Shown here: positions 24,701 to 36,400 of the stretch, piece by piece
Layout: each line of letters starts with the position of its first letter
Numbering within the stretch: the stretch's first letter is position 1
Assembly: GCA_013398955.1 (NCBI GenBank)
Contig: VWPU01014799.1
Coordinates: forward strand, 1-64,000
Source of the DNA: Callaeas wilsoni
Lineage: Eukaryota > Chordata > Aves > Passeriformes > Callaeidae
Direction: 5' to 3'
DNA length: 64,000 nucleotides
Position numbers and translations under genes: made by a program
The notes under the pieces: generated by a model
Databases searched by the model: none
Told to the model about the DNA's origin: nothing
The model's input: only the letters and a program-made list of their open reading frames with translations

Positions 24701-26068
24701 ATGAATTGTATAACAAGAAATGCAATAGAAAATTACCATTTTTCACCTCAGGTAGACACATCAAAGCTATACAGAAACAAATTTTACTAATCACAGAACT
24801 GATTTCTGTCTACATAACGAATATTCTCCCCCTTGATTTTAAAGCATAAAATTCAGTTTAATAGTTCAATGTGTCTGTTCTTGAAAATTAATAACAGTCA
24901 ATTAATAGATTCCTCTTATTTACCAAACTTTTTGTAGAAAGAGGCCCTCTAAAGGTGGTATAATAACAAAATAAATGATGCAACTAGAAATTCATTTCTT
25001 TCTCCTTGAGGAATTTTATATAATATTCAAATGCATTTCAATCATTGATGTTTCCTTTCTTTTTAAAAACTACACATTTTGTTATATGTTTCCTCACAAT
25101 GCAATGAATATGAAATACTTTTTGGAAAAGTATTGACATAAAAGCCTTCTGGTTTGGGTAGCTGGATTCAGAGTTAACATATATTTTGCTAACCAATAGC
25201 AAATATTTCTATGTCTGTTTAGTTTTCATGTAGTACTGAATAGACCATGGCTGTAAGGCTTTTCCTTAGCTAAAAAAAATTAAATAAAAAAGAATAAAAT
25301 AAAAAATTTCAGGTTCAGCAAAAAACCCACTTCTTTTGGAAAAAAAAGTAGCTGTTCAAAATTACACAACATATGATCTTAAAGGTATATAATTGCCTTC
25401 TAAAACTGACAGAATTATTGAAGTACCATTCCAAAATGTATGCATCGTTTAATGCATCATTTCTGGGGGGAGGTGTTTATTGCCAGTCCATCACTCTCTG
25501 ATACCCGTGTATATGATGGCATCTCTTTGATCAAAGGTCAGACTCTTCCCTTGGAGACAGAGGTTTGCAGGACAATGCAGTGGTTCTCAGAATATTTATC
25601 AACAATCCTTAGCTGATAATTCTGCTTCAGAAACATTGGAAGTTTAGCTAAATATAAATATTTTGAATGTAATAAATAAGAGAAAGTGATGGAATTAAAC
25701 AAAACAGAAATGTGCACGTTTTAAATTACAGGCTATAGAATAGCATGAAATCCAGTGTTAGTGTCTGACAATGACAGAAAGATTTTTTAGGTTCTACCCT
25801 CTTTTTGTCCTAACCACTGCTCAGAGAAAACCAAACTATTAATTCAGTAAAAAAACCCAGCCATACTCTAAGAAAAATAAGATTTTATTTTAAATTTCCC
25901 ACAATATTTCTTTCACTTTAACACTTTTTTCTTCTGTTTTGTTTCATCTCCTTGTACTTTATACTGCAGAACTGTAAAATCAACTTACCTTAAGCTGATC
26001 TTGTTTTATTTTTCTTTTAGAGATTTTCTTTAAGGATATCAACAGAAATACATGAAGATTCCTGGTAG
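12636..26068 (+). CDS. DRAM1: DRAM1, DNA-damage-regulated autophagy modulator 1 (complete, 7 coding exons)
   Basis: Seven exons with GT-AG introns join in frame: 12636..12766, 18723..18790, 19993..20135, 21892..22069, 23104..23162, 24569..24661 and 26021..26068, totalling 720 nt and 239 residues plus TAG. Mammalian DRAM1 is about 238 residues, so the model is full length. Six hydrophobic segments are visible at about residues 8-30, 55-75, 91-113, 125-146, 160-180 and 200-220. Diagnostic stretches include [10 protein letters not shown], the [12 protein letters not shown] loop, [22 protein letters not shown], the CHIRM motif and [14 protein letters not shown]. In mammals DRAM1 is a p53-induced lysosomal membrane protein that promotes autophagy and cell death; that role is inferred here from family membership. 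The start is the only in-frame ATG and has a purine at -3. The C-terminus ends EIHEDSW, unlike the mammalian EINGDI. No frameshift or premature stop is seen. The gene runs toward WASHC3 on the opposite strand. Confidence 0.97.
16685..17540 (-). mobile_element. CR1 LINE fragment in DRAM1 intron 1 (minus orientation)
   Basis: The 3' end is marked by CACAGAAT twice (16685-16700), the reverse complement of the CR1 ATTCTGTG terminus. The body carries typical CR1 text such as AACTCCACCATGTCAACCAG and CCTCCTCTTCTCCAGGCTAA. It is the longest transposon copy in the window, about 855 bases, and lies antisense to DRAM1. Confidence 0.95.
16939..17181 (-). pseudogene. Relic of the CR1 reverse-transcriptase ORF C-terminus
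   Basis: An 80-codon open frame on the minus strand reads [20 protein letters not shown] and then [20 protein letters not shown] and [11 protein letters not shown], the well-known C-terminal end of CR1 ORF2 after the polymerase domain. The upstream frame is interrupted and no catalytic reverse-transcriptase or endonuclease domain is present, so it is a dead remnant, not a host gene. Confidence 0.9.
18723..18790 (+). CDS. DRAM1: DRAM1 coding exon 2
   Basis: This 68-nt exon is flanked by ctgctttag and gtatgt. It completes codon 44 (AG|T, Ser) and encodes [19 protein letters not shown] plus ALL, ending with one base of codon 67. It contains the luminal-loop PPESG and FGFMIN motif, the most diagnostic part of the DRAM family. 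Its length is not a multiple of three, so skipping it would shift the frame. Confidence 0.96.
18791..19992 (+). other. DRAM1 intron 2 (1,202 bp)
   Basis: It begins gtatgt and ends with a long T-rich polypyrimidine tract before cag. No repeat or additional exon is recognised. Confidence 0.9.
19993..20135 (+). CDS. DRAM1: DRAM1 coding exon 3
   Basis: This 143-nt exon completes codon 67 (G|CT, Ala) and encodes [10 protein letters not shown], a hydrophilic loop [14 protein letters not shown], then the third membrane segment [20 protein letters not shown]. The acceptor is ttttttttcag and the donor is TTTCAG|gtatga. It ends in phase 0 after residue 114. Confidence 0.97.
20136..21891 (+). other. 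DRAM1 intron 3 (1,756 bp)
   Basis: It runs from gtatga to ctttccag. AT-rich non-coding sequence with no recognised repeat or exon. Confidence 0.9.
21892..22069 (+). CDS. DRAM1: DRAM1 coding exon 4
   Basis: This 178-nt exon encodes residues 115-173 plus the first base of codon 174. It starts [16 protein letters not shown] and continues through [19 protein letters not shown] and the [12 protein letters not shown] segment, giving membrane segments 4 and most of 5. The acceptor is tctttccag and the donor is CATTCCCA|gtatcc. The split codon A|TG restores Met174 with exon 5, which fixes the donor. Confidence 0.96.
22070..23103 (+). other. DRAM1 intron 4 (1,034 bp)
   Basis: It runs from gtatcc to ttcccag. 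It contains an AT-rich palindromic tract at 22191-22252. No other repeat or exon is recognised. Confidence 0.9.
22191..22252. repeat. AT-rich palindromic low-complexity tract
   Basis: About 60 bases made almost entirely of A and T, with alternating TATA units and short self-complementary arms (ATATATAAT followed two bases later by ATTATATAT). This is consistent with a slippage-prone intronic AT repeat. Confidence 0.75.
23104..23162 (+). CDS. DRAM1: DRAM1 coding exon 5
   Basis: This 59-nt exon completes Met174 and encodes [19 protein letters not shown], the end of membrane segment 5 and a hydrophilic loop. Mammalian DRAM1 has the related sequence ITKLEWNPREK at this place. The acceptor is tttttcccag and the donor is GAAAAG|gtaaaa. 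It ends in phase 0 after residue 193. Confidence 0.95.
23163..24568 (+). other. DRAM1 intron 5 (1,406 bp), containing the window's only N
   Basis: It runs from gtaaaa to tccgtcag. It contains a near-identical tandem copy of about 74 bases on either side of a single N at 23488, and an AT-rich ATTTTTGTATAAA-type short repeat near 23795-23830. No exon is seen. Confidence 0.9.
23414..23562. repeat. Direct duplication flanking a one-base N
   Basis: Copy 1 spans 23414-23487 and copy 2 spans 23490-23562. Both start CCATAGAAAAA, contain a 14-A run, and end TTCCTTTTACAGTCAA. They differ by one G (AAGGCTACC versus AAGCTACC). The N at 23488 sits at the junction. Overlapping contig ends that were not merged would give exactly this pattern; a true recent tandem duplication is the alternative. 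Confidence 0.9.
24569..24661 (+). CDS. DRAM1: DRAM1 coding exon 6
   Basis: This 93-nt, phase-0 exon encodes residues 194-224: [18 protein letters not shown] followed by [13 protein letters not shown], the sixth membrane segment. The acceptor is ttccgtcag and the donor is TTTCAG|gttggt. Because its length is a multiple of three, skipping it would keep the frame but remove the last membrane pass. Confidence 0.97.
24662..26020 (+). other. DRAM1 intron 6 (1,359 bp)
   Basis: It runs from gttggt to tttcttttag. It contains an A-rich low-complexity stretch at about 25271-25335 and is otherwise unremarkable AT-rich sequence. Confidence 0.88.
25271..25335 (+). repeat. A-rich low-complexity tract in DRAM1 intron 6
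   Basis: Dominated by runs of A broken by single T or G (AAATTAAATAAAAAAG). It resembles an eroded poly(A) tail, but no recognisable element precedes it. Confidence 0.6.
26021..26068 (+). CDS. DRAM1: DRAM1 coding exon 7 (C-terminus and stop)
   Basis: After the acceptor tttcttttag the exon encodes [15 protein letters not shown] and ends at TAG 26066-26068. The LRISTEI core is shared with mammalian DRAM1. The last residues, HEDSW, differ from the mammalian NGDI. The short cytosolic tail follows membrane segment 6. Confidence 0.94.
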   Translation, partial: RFSLRISTEIHEDSW

Positions 26069-26282
26069 TGAAAAAACAATATTTTATATCTATGAATATC
26101 CTAGGTTTCTTTTTACTTATAGAAAACACGGCAGAGGGACAGAGATTGATAAGGTTGTATTAAGAACCATTAACTCTGCAATGGCAACCACTGAAAGATT
26201 TTAAAAACTGACCACAAGGTTCCTGCTGCCTTTTTGCAATATTTTGTAATTTTTATATGGTTTGGTATATTAAAAATACTTT

Positions 26283-26288
26283 AATAAA
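26283..26288 (+). promoter_or_regulatory. Candidate DRAM1 proximal poly(A) signal
   Basis: AATAAA about 215 nt after the DRAM1 stop codon, in a T- and A-rich context. It is the first canonical hexamer in the 3' UTR. Confidence 0.5.
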
Positions 26289-26711
26289 AGCAATATCTAG
26301 AAATCACTAGGACTGAATTCCTACTCTGTTAAGTTGCAAGGGCTGTAGAAGATGGTGAAAACAGGAGTGGGCATCTTTGTTTCAAGACTAGAAATTTGAA
26401 GTTAGTTGATGGCAACACTATGCCACATATTTCTGATACTGGGCACTGTAATGCAAATGCAAATCCAAAGAGAAATTTAAACTATATTTCTTGAAAAATG
26501 TTTTCTAATCATCACTGCAATACATGTTGTAAAAATCCACCTCTTTTTCCCTTTTATGATGACCACAGGAAGCATAAAACGAGAGTGGAAATAGAAAGTA
26601 AATTTATATTTAAGCATGATGTACTGAAGAGAAATCTTATTGCAATTTGGTTAATATAAAGCAGAATTTTCCAGCCTGTGTTTTAATCTACAATAGAGTG
26701 AAGAAGGTCTC

Positions 26712-26717
26712 AATAAA
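26712..26717 (+). promoter_or_regulatory. Candidate DRAM1 distal poly(A) signal
   Basis: AATAAA about 645 nt after the stop, with another AATAAA at 26776-26781. Which one is used is unknown. Confidence 0.4.
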
Positions 26718-28505
26718 AGTCTTTGGGAATGAATGGAAAATAAGAAGAGGCACCAGTAGTTTTCAGGTGTTTAGAAATAAATGTATAAGTTTTATATACA
26801 AAAACTGAATTAAAAAACAAACCTGAAGAGCATCTCTAGTGAAGATATTTGCTGCTACAGAGTTACTTCTGCAATGAAATACTTGGAAAAGAACTAATTG
26901 AGAAGTCAGATGTTACAAGTATCTGCGGGCAAAAGGTTCTTTCATGGACTGATTCGCCTCTATTCAGTGCATTAACCACTTGGTTGTCAATTAAGTTCTC
27001 TGAAAATTACATTTTCCACACTCTATCACAGTTTATGCAGAAATATTGATGATTTTCTGTTGCTAATATCCACTAACTAATGTGTGTTTTGGAGAGTGAT
27101 GTCTTAAGATTAGTCATCGGTTGATATTTCTTTCAATGTGTATTTTAAACTGTATTAAATTCAGCTATTTCACAACTTAAAGAGTTGGTGTTTTCTTTAT
27201 AAGTTCTTCCAGATAAAAATAGTAGAAGTGTTTTTCACTGGCAGATTTGTTCTCCGTAGTACTCAGGTTATCTTGCAGAGGCTCATAGCTACAACCAAGT
27301 TAAAAATCAAATCTAGTACTGTCTAAAGGAAGGACCTTATGTCTTGCTGAGTGGGTATCCTGTGAGGGACACACATTCCTTCAAGTGAAGATCATAAAGA
27401 AAATGTGTATCAACCACAAAAAGTGGCATCATGTTATTTTCAGGTGTCTGTTAAGAAAAAAACATATTTCCTAGTGTATTGTGTATAATTCTTCTGTTGC
27501 TTTTTATTCTTAACTTTCACAAACTAAGGTATAAGAAGCTTGAAGTTGTTATTTCAGATGATAGCTAACCTTTACAGTGCTTACAGTATTCTAAAGGGAA
27601 GAAAAAAAAAATTCAGAGAAAGTAGCTGAATCAAGATCACCTTGTTCCCTGAAGTCAACATGTAAATTCAAGTACTGAATGAAATCCTTCCCATTTTTCT
27701 GAGCTTTATTGTGATACATTTTAATATGAGTTATATTCATGACCGAAAGAATGCACCAACAGAGCACCTTTTCTTAAATCTGTTAGGTCTAAGACCTCAA
27801 TGTGCATTGACATGCAGATAGAGGCAATGGATTATTACCTTTTTATTTGTGCAGTGAACAACCATATGAAAACTTTGGTTATTCTCTGGCTCCAGGCAGA
27901 TTTTCAGTCAACAACTCAACTATTTTTTTCAGTTGAAATGTGAGTTGACAAGTTGCAATCAATTGCCAAAATAATATTCCAACAAGGTATAATTTAGCTG
28001 TGGCTGACTCCTGTTTAGTACTGCACTTTAATTTTTTACATGCAAGTGATCTCTAGATGTTAGCACAGATAATGTCACAGCACATTTCTGTTGCTTTGCT
28101 ACAGGACCTTTTTTCTATATTTTCATATTTCTTAGCAACAAGAAATATCTATTTTTTTGTTGGGAGCTACGCTAGAAATATTTTCATCATCTACTCTGCA
28201 TGATGTTCTCTGTTTGTCAGCCCATCAGGAGTGATTGAGAAATTCCTTTTGCATAAACTACAGTAAATCACATGACAGTTGCTTTTATTTTTAGTGGTTA
28301 TGCTAAATCAACGTACTGCTTCCAAAAGTGAAAAATCTCAGTTTTCTAGGTTGTGCAGCTTGATCTGCTGATGAAATACCACTATTGTGGTCTCTGTCAA
28401 AGTTCCAGATCATGTAAGGATGAAATTCTGTCACCTCAAAATACCTAAAACCCCCTTTGTCTTAGGACACCATTACTTGCACTGCTTTTCCTTCTAATGT
28501 GCACT

Positions 28506-28537
28506 AAGCCAGTGATGACCTTATCACTGGCTTTTTT
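28506..28537 (+). repeat. Perfect 11-bp hairpin followed by a T run
   Basis: AAGCCAGTGAT, a six-base loop GACCTT, then ATCACTGGCTT and further T residues to 28537. The arms are perfectly complementary. No transposon or RNA family is recognised. Confidence 0.7.
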
Positions 28538-31500
28538 CGTAAGGCATTCCGAACTTTAATTTCTGGTCTGCTCAGTGTGCATACTGCCTTACCTGTGACA
28601 GCAGCATATGTTTGAAAGTAGTACAATAATCGCGATGGCAAGGGATTTATTTCTTGCTCTTAGCAAAACTTCCAAGCAGATTAATGGGATTATGGTAACA
28701 TGTCAGTGGCTTTTGGACGCTCCAGCATGAAGTTTGCAAAGACATTCAAGAGCTTGATATTTTAAACTCCTCTGTAAATACAGTCTTAGTCTCAATATTG
28801 ACCACATTGTCACAAGCCTTCAGGCTTTAGAGCGTCTGCTTGAAGACAGCAGAGTGTTTGGGGTTGGTTCCCAGCGGTTTACAATGTCCACTGGAAATAT
28901 TCTCTCTGGAGTCTGGAAGAGCTGTTCACCTTCAAGAAACAGTGCAAGGCAGCATTGTGCATGTATTTTAAGACGGGATAATGTTTGTTTTCTTGGAAGA
29001 TGAGCTAACGTCCATTTATTTGGGAGAAATGTGGGAAAGTAGCAATAGGCTTTAATTTTTGAGATCTCTGTAGCTTTGACTAAAAACTGTCACAGCTGGG
29101 TCTGTCTTTCACTGCATTTGTGTGGGTGCCAGTGCCCATATGGCCACAGTGCAGACACAAACAGTACTGGCATGATGAGGCCTGGCAGTGATCAGAGTCC
29201 TGCATGTTGCTGCAACACACAGGAATAATAATACATGCCGTATTTTATAAACAACAGCAGTGATTTAATGAGTTTTGGCTATATTTTGGATTGGTACTGT
29301 AATGCAGAAAGAGCATTTCTCTCGTCTTCAGGAGGAAACAGGCAAGTCCTACATGTGGTATCTGTATTTTTCCCCATACACAATAGATGGCACTAGCAGA
29401 CCACATGATTTGGGTTTATTTCCCACATTCAGGCAAGCAAGTACAGCACTTTTATAGGTAGCTTCAGCTGATTTTAATAGTCGTCTGGAGGCCCAGTTAA
29501 ATGAGTTTTCTATTGTGCCTTTGTGGAAAACAAGTCAGAACTAAGTTTCTTTGCCATCCCTTCCTGCCTTCCTCTAAGTAAATATGTTTTGCTACTGCAA
29601 CATGTTGTCTCATAGCAACTTCAATTTCAAATTAATTTGTCTAAGTCAAAGGAGCCACTTGCCGCAATTGTCACTGGCACAAGTCGACATCCAGCTCTCA
29701 TTACTATGCCACTTGGGAAGTTTTTCCTACCCTATCACAAAGAGGGTAAATTCCACTTGGTTGCTTCAGTAGAATCCTGTCCGTTTGCAGTGGAGCTTTA
29801 GAAGACAATATAGACCTTATTTTCATGAGACTACAATACAGAAAGGACAAGACTTAAACATTTCAAAATTGCAGCCAGTCTGCACCCAGGAAAAGTGACA
29901 TGCCAGGTTGTAAAAAAAATTCAAAGGTAGATGCTGTATCTATTTAAAAATGCACTTTGTATGTAAAATGTCTTTTTTCAGTTGTTTGCCTAACAAAACA
30001 GTTAGCATTGTCTTCCATGAAATGCAGAAATAGTTCAGGCCCTTGAACATTATTTTACCTGGAATGATACAAGTTCAGCATTCACAGTCTGAAATAAACT
30101 ATGCTGAGCAGCATGGATATTTCTCTAGAAACTCCCACCGAATGTTGTATGGATTTTAAAAAAATAAATATAGAAAGTGCTCTGACAAAGTAGAATTGAT
30201 TCATTACTGATAGATGTATTTAACACAGTAAAACTTTCTTACTCCACGAGCACTCTTCCAAAACACACTCATAAAATTCATTATAGGTACATTTCAAAGA
30301 AGGTTTCTCTGATGGACATCTAGACTTTCATCATGAGACCTGCAGGAACATTCTCTGCAGCTCTGTTTTTATTAGAGATATTAGCAGCTGATGGATCTCC
30401 ATGCAAAGAGGTGTCTTTCCTTCCTCTCACACTGCATCAAGTGGCTGAAACATATTAGATGGTTTGCAGGGAGGTTTTTCTTTGGATTTGAATTATTCAA
30501 GAGGATTTTTTTATAATAAAATAATTTGTGGGTATTTTTTCCTTTAAAAAATTACAAATAGAATTTTGTGCTCATTTGAGATTTCAATAGGATTACACGT
30601 AAAATCTTGTCTACTACTTAGAAAGGATTTTGATATGGGTCTTGCTCTTCAGGCAAAAATGTTCAGAAATTCCTCCTAATGAAATATCCCTCTTTTCTTA
30701 TAGAGATCTATTTAGCCTTTGAGGATCCAAATTTGATAGGAGATAAGAAACTTCTCCTGAAGGAAAAGTGATTTTCTTGCCTTTAATGAACTAAAATCAG
30801 ATTCCAAGCCTTCTACTGGCCTTAACTGTTAGTATTTCTTACTTGGCTGAGCAAGTGCATATGTTGTTCACAGAGCCTGGGGATGTTTCCTGGATAGATT
30901 CTGGTGTCAGCAGAATAATCTCAGGGGTGAATCTGGAAAACAAGTTATCTCCCTGTAAGCAGTTTGCAGGAGACATGAAGGTCTAAGACTCTGCTTGTTC
31001 TGCCTCTGCTCCTTAAGCCCATCTTGTTTTCTCACTGAAGAAACAGAAATTTAGAGTTCAAAGTGAAGTATTTAGACCTGAGGTCTCAGAACCAATACCA
31101 CAAGTACAACAGGATGTAGTTCTGATTAAGCCTCTAATGACATTTAATTTGAAATCCAGTGCAATCGTGTGTAAAGATGGCACTGTGGCAAGATCTGAGA
31201 CGTCCCCAAGTAGCTGCAACAGTCTTAGAAGCAACTGAGGAAGCAGGAGCCAAGCTTCAGCAAGCACTTGTTTTCTCAGGAGTGTGGAAGCTTTCCATTG
31301 GCTTGGCTTCCTCTGGGTTTTGGGGGCACGGAGATGGCGCCATTTCTTATTTCTCCCTTTGTCCTCCGTCCTTCTGTGTTACCTAATACTCAATTCACAC
31401 AAATTGTGTTGGCAAACAGCTCCCCTAGTATGTTAGTATTAGGATGTGGTTTCTGTGATTCTGTTCCAGAAATCATCTTTCTTCATGACAGTCAACAAAT

Positions 31501-33419
31501 TAGCCTTACTTTCCTCCATTTTGTGGTCTCAATCTGATGTCTGGGGAATTTGAACGTATGCAGGTAGTAAGTCATGGGTGCTCTCTGACCTGACTGCAGA
31601 CCAAAATCAACTCTCAACTGAGATCCTGCCTGCAGTTGGCATGGCTGGTTAGCTTAAAAGTGTTTAAACCAAATATTTGGGGTAATTATAGTATTATAGC
31701 AGATTTCAAAGGGTGATTGCCAGTGCTGTCAAAGGGTGAAGCTGACATTTTTTCAGTACCCCTCCTTGCCAAACAGCTTTAAAATTTGAACACTATTATT
31801 GTATTAGCATAGTTCTTTAGTCTTGAACTGAATTTAAAACATGCTTACTGTTTAGGGTAGGCAATACAAAATCCCGATCGCTACTTTCCTGGAATTTCAA
31901 CCAAAAGGAATGGTACAACATTATATAATCATGTTTTTTAAAAAATCAACTTGCAGTTTTACATGGCATCTTGTGTCTGCTTGTGGCAGCCAGAACTGAG
32001 CGTTGCCATTGAAAACAGAGAGTCATGGCAGTATATTCACTCCAAAAATACCTTCTGGTTGCAAAAATATTTAACAATGTTAAGACTAAAGAGGAGTGAG
32101 AGGAAACTAAAGAAAGACAGGATTGGAAACAGTTCATTGCACTGTCAGATAAAAATTCACCACGGAAAAATGCATAAACAGAAAAATAAGAAACAATTTC
32201 TGGAGTAAAAATGCAACCCAGCAGACCACTGAGTCTTCTTGAGCAGGGGTTGAAGGATGAAAGGGGGTTGACCCTCAAACCACCCAGTTAAATTCAGTGA
32301 GCGGAAAGCACTGGGCATCAGGCATTCAGCTCGGGACTGGGGACAGATAAGTCCCTCATGGATTTCTAGGAAGAGCAGAAACTCTGCCTTTGCGCATACC
32401 TCTTTTGGAAAAGAGGTTTTGGAAAAACAGAAGTCTCGGAAACGAAAATCCTAGCAATACTGTGGATGGGTTATTGAAACCATCCCATAAATCACAGTAG
32501 CAGCTAAACAGCAAGGCAAAATGGGAATTAGCGATGTCTCTTCCTCAAGGGGAGCTGGAGATGGGTCTTCACCTGGATCACCAGACTGTGTAACCATGGT
32601 GCAGAACCAGTAGTTCCCGTGTGTTTGGGGCAGTTTTGTCAGTTACTCTCAAGGCACATAGAAACAGGTCTAAAGATTGGAAGCTGAGAGAATGGGTAAA
32701 AAAGAGAGGAGTCCCTGTATAAGAAAAGAAGGGAAGGAAAAGGTAGGAGTTTGCCTCAAAGTCTGGGGAAGTGAACATGGCACTTATTGCTGGCCTCTGT
32801 GGGAATAAAGAAGCTCAGAAAGACCCCTTTATTACCTTGTAAAGAATTGCATTAAATGACATCAAATTACATAGAGTAATCAGGAAGCACTTTTCCTCCA
32901 TTTCCTGGATACTAAGGATCAATATCTTGATAGGTTTCTTAGGAGTAAAGTTATATTGAAACTGCAGTCTCAGGACCCAGAGAAGAGGTTCCTGCTCATA
33001 GATTACAGCAGGACAAGTTTCCCTTTCTGTGCATTTTCAGCATAGAATTTGGGATAACAGGAGGTTGTGCTTGCTTGTAAAGGTCCCCACATAGCTTCTG
33101 GTGGGAAGACACCAGATTGTTTGGCAGTCCCACAGGGAACACAGGGGAGTTTTTTGCCAGCAAAATCACAGACTAGAAGAGGAACAGAGTCTCTGTAATG
33201 AAACGCTGAGGAGTGAGCTACATAAGATGGTTGTGGTCATCTGCTTTTGTCCCCAGGGTCATGTAGAAGACTCTGAATATGGTGGCACTGTGGGTGCAAG
33301 GAGGATTTGCTTGATTGAGATGGGCTCTCCATTCCTAGCAGCTAAGTGACGGCTGAAATACCTCTCAAAGAAGTGTGGGAAGACTGAAACCAAAGCCAGG
33401 AGCCCCGTGCCCATCACTG

Positions 33420-33456
33420 AAATTTAAAAAAAAAAAAGGAAAAAAAAGAAAAACAG
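33420..33456 (+). repeat. A-rich tract
   Basis: Runs of A interrupted by GG and single G, typical of a decayed poly(A) stretch. No element is identified upstream. Confidence 0.6.
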
Positions 33457-36400
33457 TGAAATTGGAAATACAACAGATGCAGATCTACAAACCCCTGGTC
33501 AGTCTAATGGACCAGTACTGGCCTGGGGAGACATAAAGGGAAGAGAACTATGCTGATGCAACTGGAAGAGCCTCAAGCTAAATGATCACCCACCAAATAA
33601 TATGTAATGAAGTCTTAAAGCATCTGTTGATGATCAGGAGGACAGAGACTCCAGCAGAAAAGGGTGAAGATGGCTTTTCTTACCAGTGTTTATACTGGCC
33701 TGCACTAGGGTCAATCAAACGTGCAGTGATACTTCATCCAACCAAGCCTAGGGAATTAATGCTCATCTATGAAATACTCCACACAGGAGACAGCTCTGTT
33801 GGTCTGCTGCTAAACTACTGTTTAACAGAAAATATTGCTAATCTGGACCCACTCCTGATGTTTGTTGCTGCCCTTATAATTTCTTTTTTGGTTGTTGCGA
33901 ATTTCCAGTATCATTTTCTTTAAACAAGAGAACACATTATTCAGAAAGTGCCAAACATCATCTTTATAATTATTATGAAATCTCCTATAGAGTGTTTCCT
34001 GTTAATTTTCATAGTGTTTTGAAGAAAATTCTTTTCAAGGCTTTTATAGGCTCTTGTCCAACATATCTGGGTAGTCTGTTTTTCAACATCTAGTTTTACT
34101 CTTTAACATTTATTTATGGCCAGTTTAGTGCCTTTAACTTCCTAGGATTGTAAAATATTTTTTTAACCACCTTACTGATCTTAGATTTGCACGAATTTGG
34201 ACAAAGGCCAGCTGATTCACAAGTAATTAAGGTATAATCACAAAACTTGTTCCCAAAACAACTTCGTTTACTGCTGGTGTTCTGCTTTGCAATGCTGTGT
34301 GTGAAGAGGCACACGGAGCTGGCTTTTTTTGGGCTGCCTGCAGCTACACCAGATACACTTTGTGCAAGGTACAGACAGGAAGCTAGAGAGGCTGAAGTTC
34401 ACAGCAGATATTGCAAACAGGACATGAATTCCATGCAAGCTCCTTTCAGAAACCTGGTCATTTTTGTCACCTTTTTCCTCACTACTTTATTTTACTTTAT
34501 TTTTATACCTGCTTATTTTTGAAGAATTCCAGCTGAATTCCAGTCATCTTTTCCCCCAATCCACTTAGCTATGAGCCCTTATCAGAGCTGCGATGTAAGA
34601 TCTAGAACAAACTGGAATGACTTAGGCTTCTGGTACTTCCTGGCTGCTTATAAATGTCAAAGTAGCTGGCGACTTCTTGTATCTGTATTTACGGTGATGG
34701 GAGCAACAGTTTTTATAATGGATCCTCTTAAATCTGAAATATAAATCCAGCCACACTCTAAAGTGTCCATTCCCTTGAAATCACATCATGTTTGCTGCTG
34801 CTTTTGATTCTACATATTGTTCATGGTAATTCTTCTGCTGGTGCAGTAAAAACTGGTTCTCCCCTGCCTTTCGACTCTGCCCATAGCACGCTGCTTTATT
34901 TTTTTTACATCTACTTCTACACAAAGACAGTGCTGTTTCAAATAGGGAAGGTATGGCTAAGCCCATCATCCTACTGCCCAGGTACCCTCAAGACAGTGTG
35001 TATTTCTTGAGATCATAATGCAGCTGACATCTGGCATCCCACACAGAAAGAGAGGATTCTTCGGGTCAAATTTTCTCAACCAGTAAATACTTAAAGGTAG
35101 CTGGCAATTGGAAGTATGTGAGGGGTCTCCCACTAAGAAGGACATCCGTGTGTAGGATATTCCAAAAGAAGGCCCTAGGAAGGAAAATTATGAAGTGAGA
35201 AACTGTTTGTGTTAAGGCTAAATTGTTCAAAAAACAAGTATTGTTATTAGTTCTGAATTAGGCTCTCTGAAGTTACATCAAGCCTTATTAGCCTTCTTTT
35301 AGCAAAAAACTGAGGTTGTTGCTTAACTTTCTGGAACAAGCCATGAATTCCTGAATTCCATTGTTTTTCACAGGCTGTGGTTTGATTCCCAGAACCAAAA
35401 TAAATCTGATTCTTGAGCTAGCATATACCCTTAAAGCATTCCTAGATCAGGGTTCTGAAAAGAGAGGCTTTGGCTTGAAAACCTCTTCCACATTAATGGG
35501 TTCCTTATGAGTGATAATGGTGCAATTATGAGAGATGGAGAACGAGATTGAGCAGTTGCCCTTTCCATGTTCATTGGAGGGGAAGGAGTAGACATGGGGG
35601 GTGCTCAAATCTGTCCTGAGGAGGAAAATGAAATCTTCTAACCCTGCTACATGGCATCTAGCATGTTAAAAACACTGTTTACAAGAGGACTCATTCAACA
35701 ACATCAAAATCCTGTGGAATCTTTCCATGCTGCTTGAATTTAAATCACATTCTGTTCCTGTCATGCTTATCTGCTCAATGCCTTCGAGGGACATTTGCAG
35801 AATAAAACCCTACTGCTTACTATTTTTGGTTGCCAGCAGCTTGTGAAGCAGGTAATCAGTGGTTACCAACACTACTTTTATCTACTGACTACTGGAGTAC
35901 TCAGAGCACAGCTGTTACTGGTGGGGCTGGGCTGTGTAATTTCTGTTTTCCATTTGCCATCGCCTGTCAAGCAGCTGAATGCATTAATGAAAATTTGGCT
36001 CCAGTCGTACGAATCTATATGGGCTTATCGTTGCCCCTACATGTGTTTGAACGACTGGCCATGAGTTCTGTGCACTGCTGTGAAACACAAATGAAAATGA
36101 GCTTGTCCTGGAAAGAATGAACTACCTGTACTGTATAATGACATAATAGTAAGGGTATCACAGAGATCAGCTTGGCTGGCACCATGTCCCTGGGCAATTC
36201 ACCCTGACACACTGGGTTAATTAGCAGATTACAACTGACACTTCATTTATCATTGTTTTCAATCTCTTACCCAGAAATGGTGCTTCGTGTACAGCAACAC
36301 CAATAACAAGTATTCATGTGCAAGGAGACCCAGAGCCAAATCTTAAATAAGTTTTGTGCTCATTTACATTCTGCCAAAAACTACAGGCTTCCCTGAACAG

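Larger units (their letters stand above)
26069..26785 (+). other. DRAM1: DRAM1 3' untranslated region (extent inferred)
   Basis: Non-coding sequence follows directly after the stop. Canonical AATAAA hexamers occur at 26283-26288, 26712-26717 and 26776-26781, so alternative polyadenylation is possible. The true end cannot be fixed from sequence alone; mammalian DRAM1 has a longer 3' UTR, so it may extend further right. Confidence 0.55.

Noticed and set aside
33582..33923. 113-codon plus-strand open frame with a hydrophobic end
   Set aside because: No recognisable family, no conserved neighbours or splice sites; I cannot tell it from chance.
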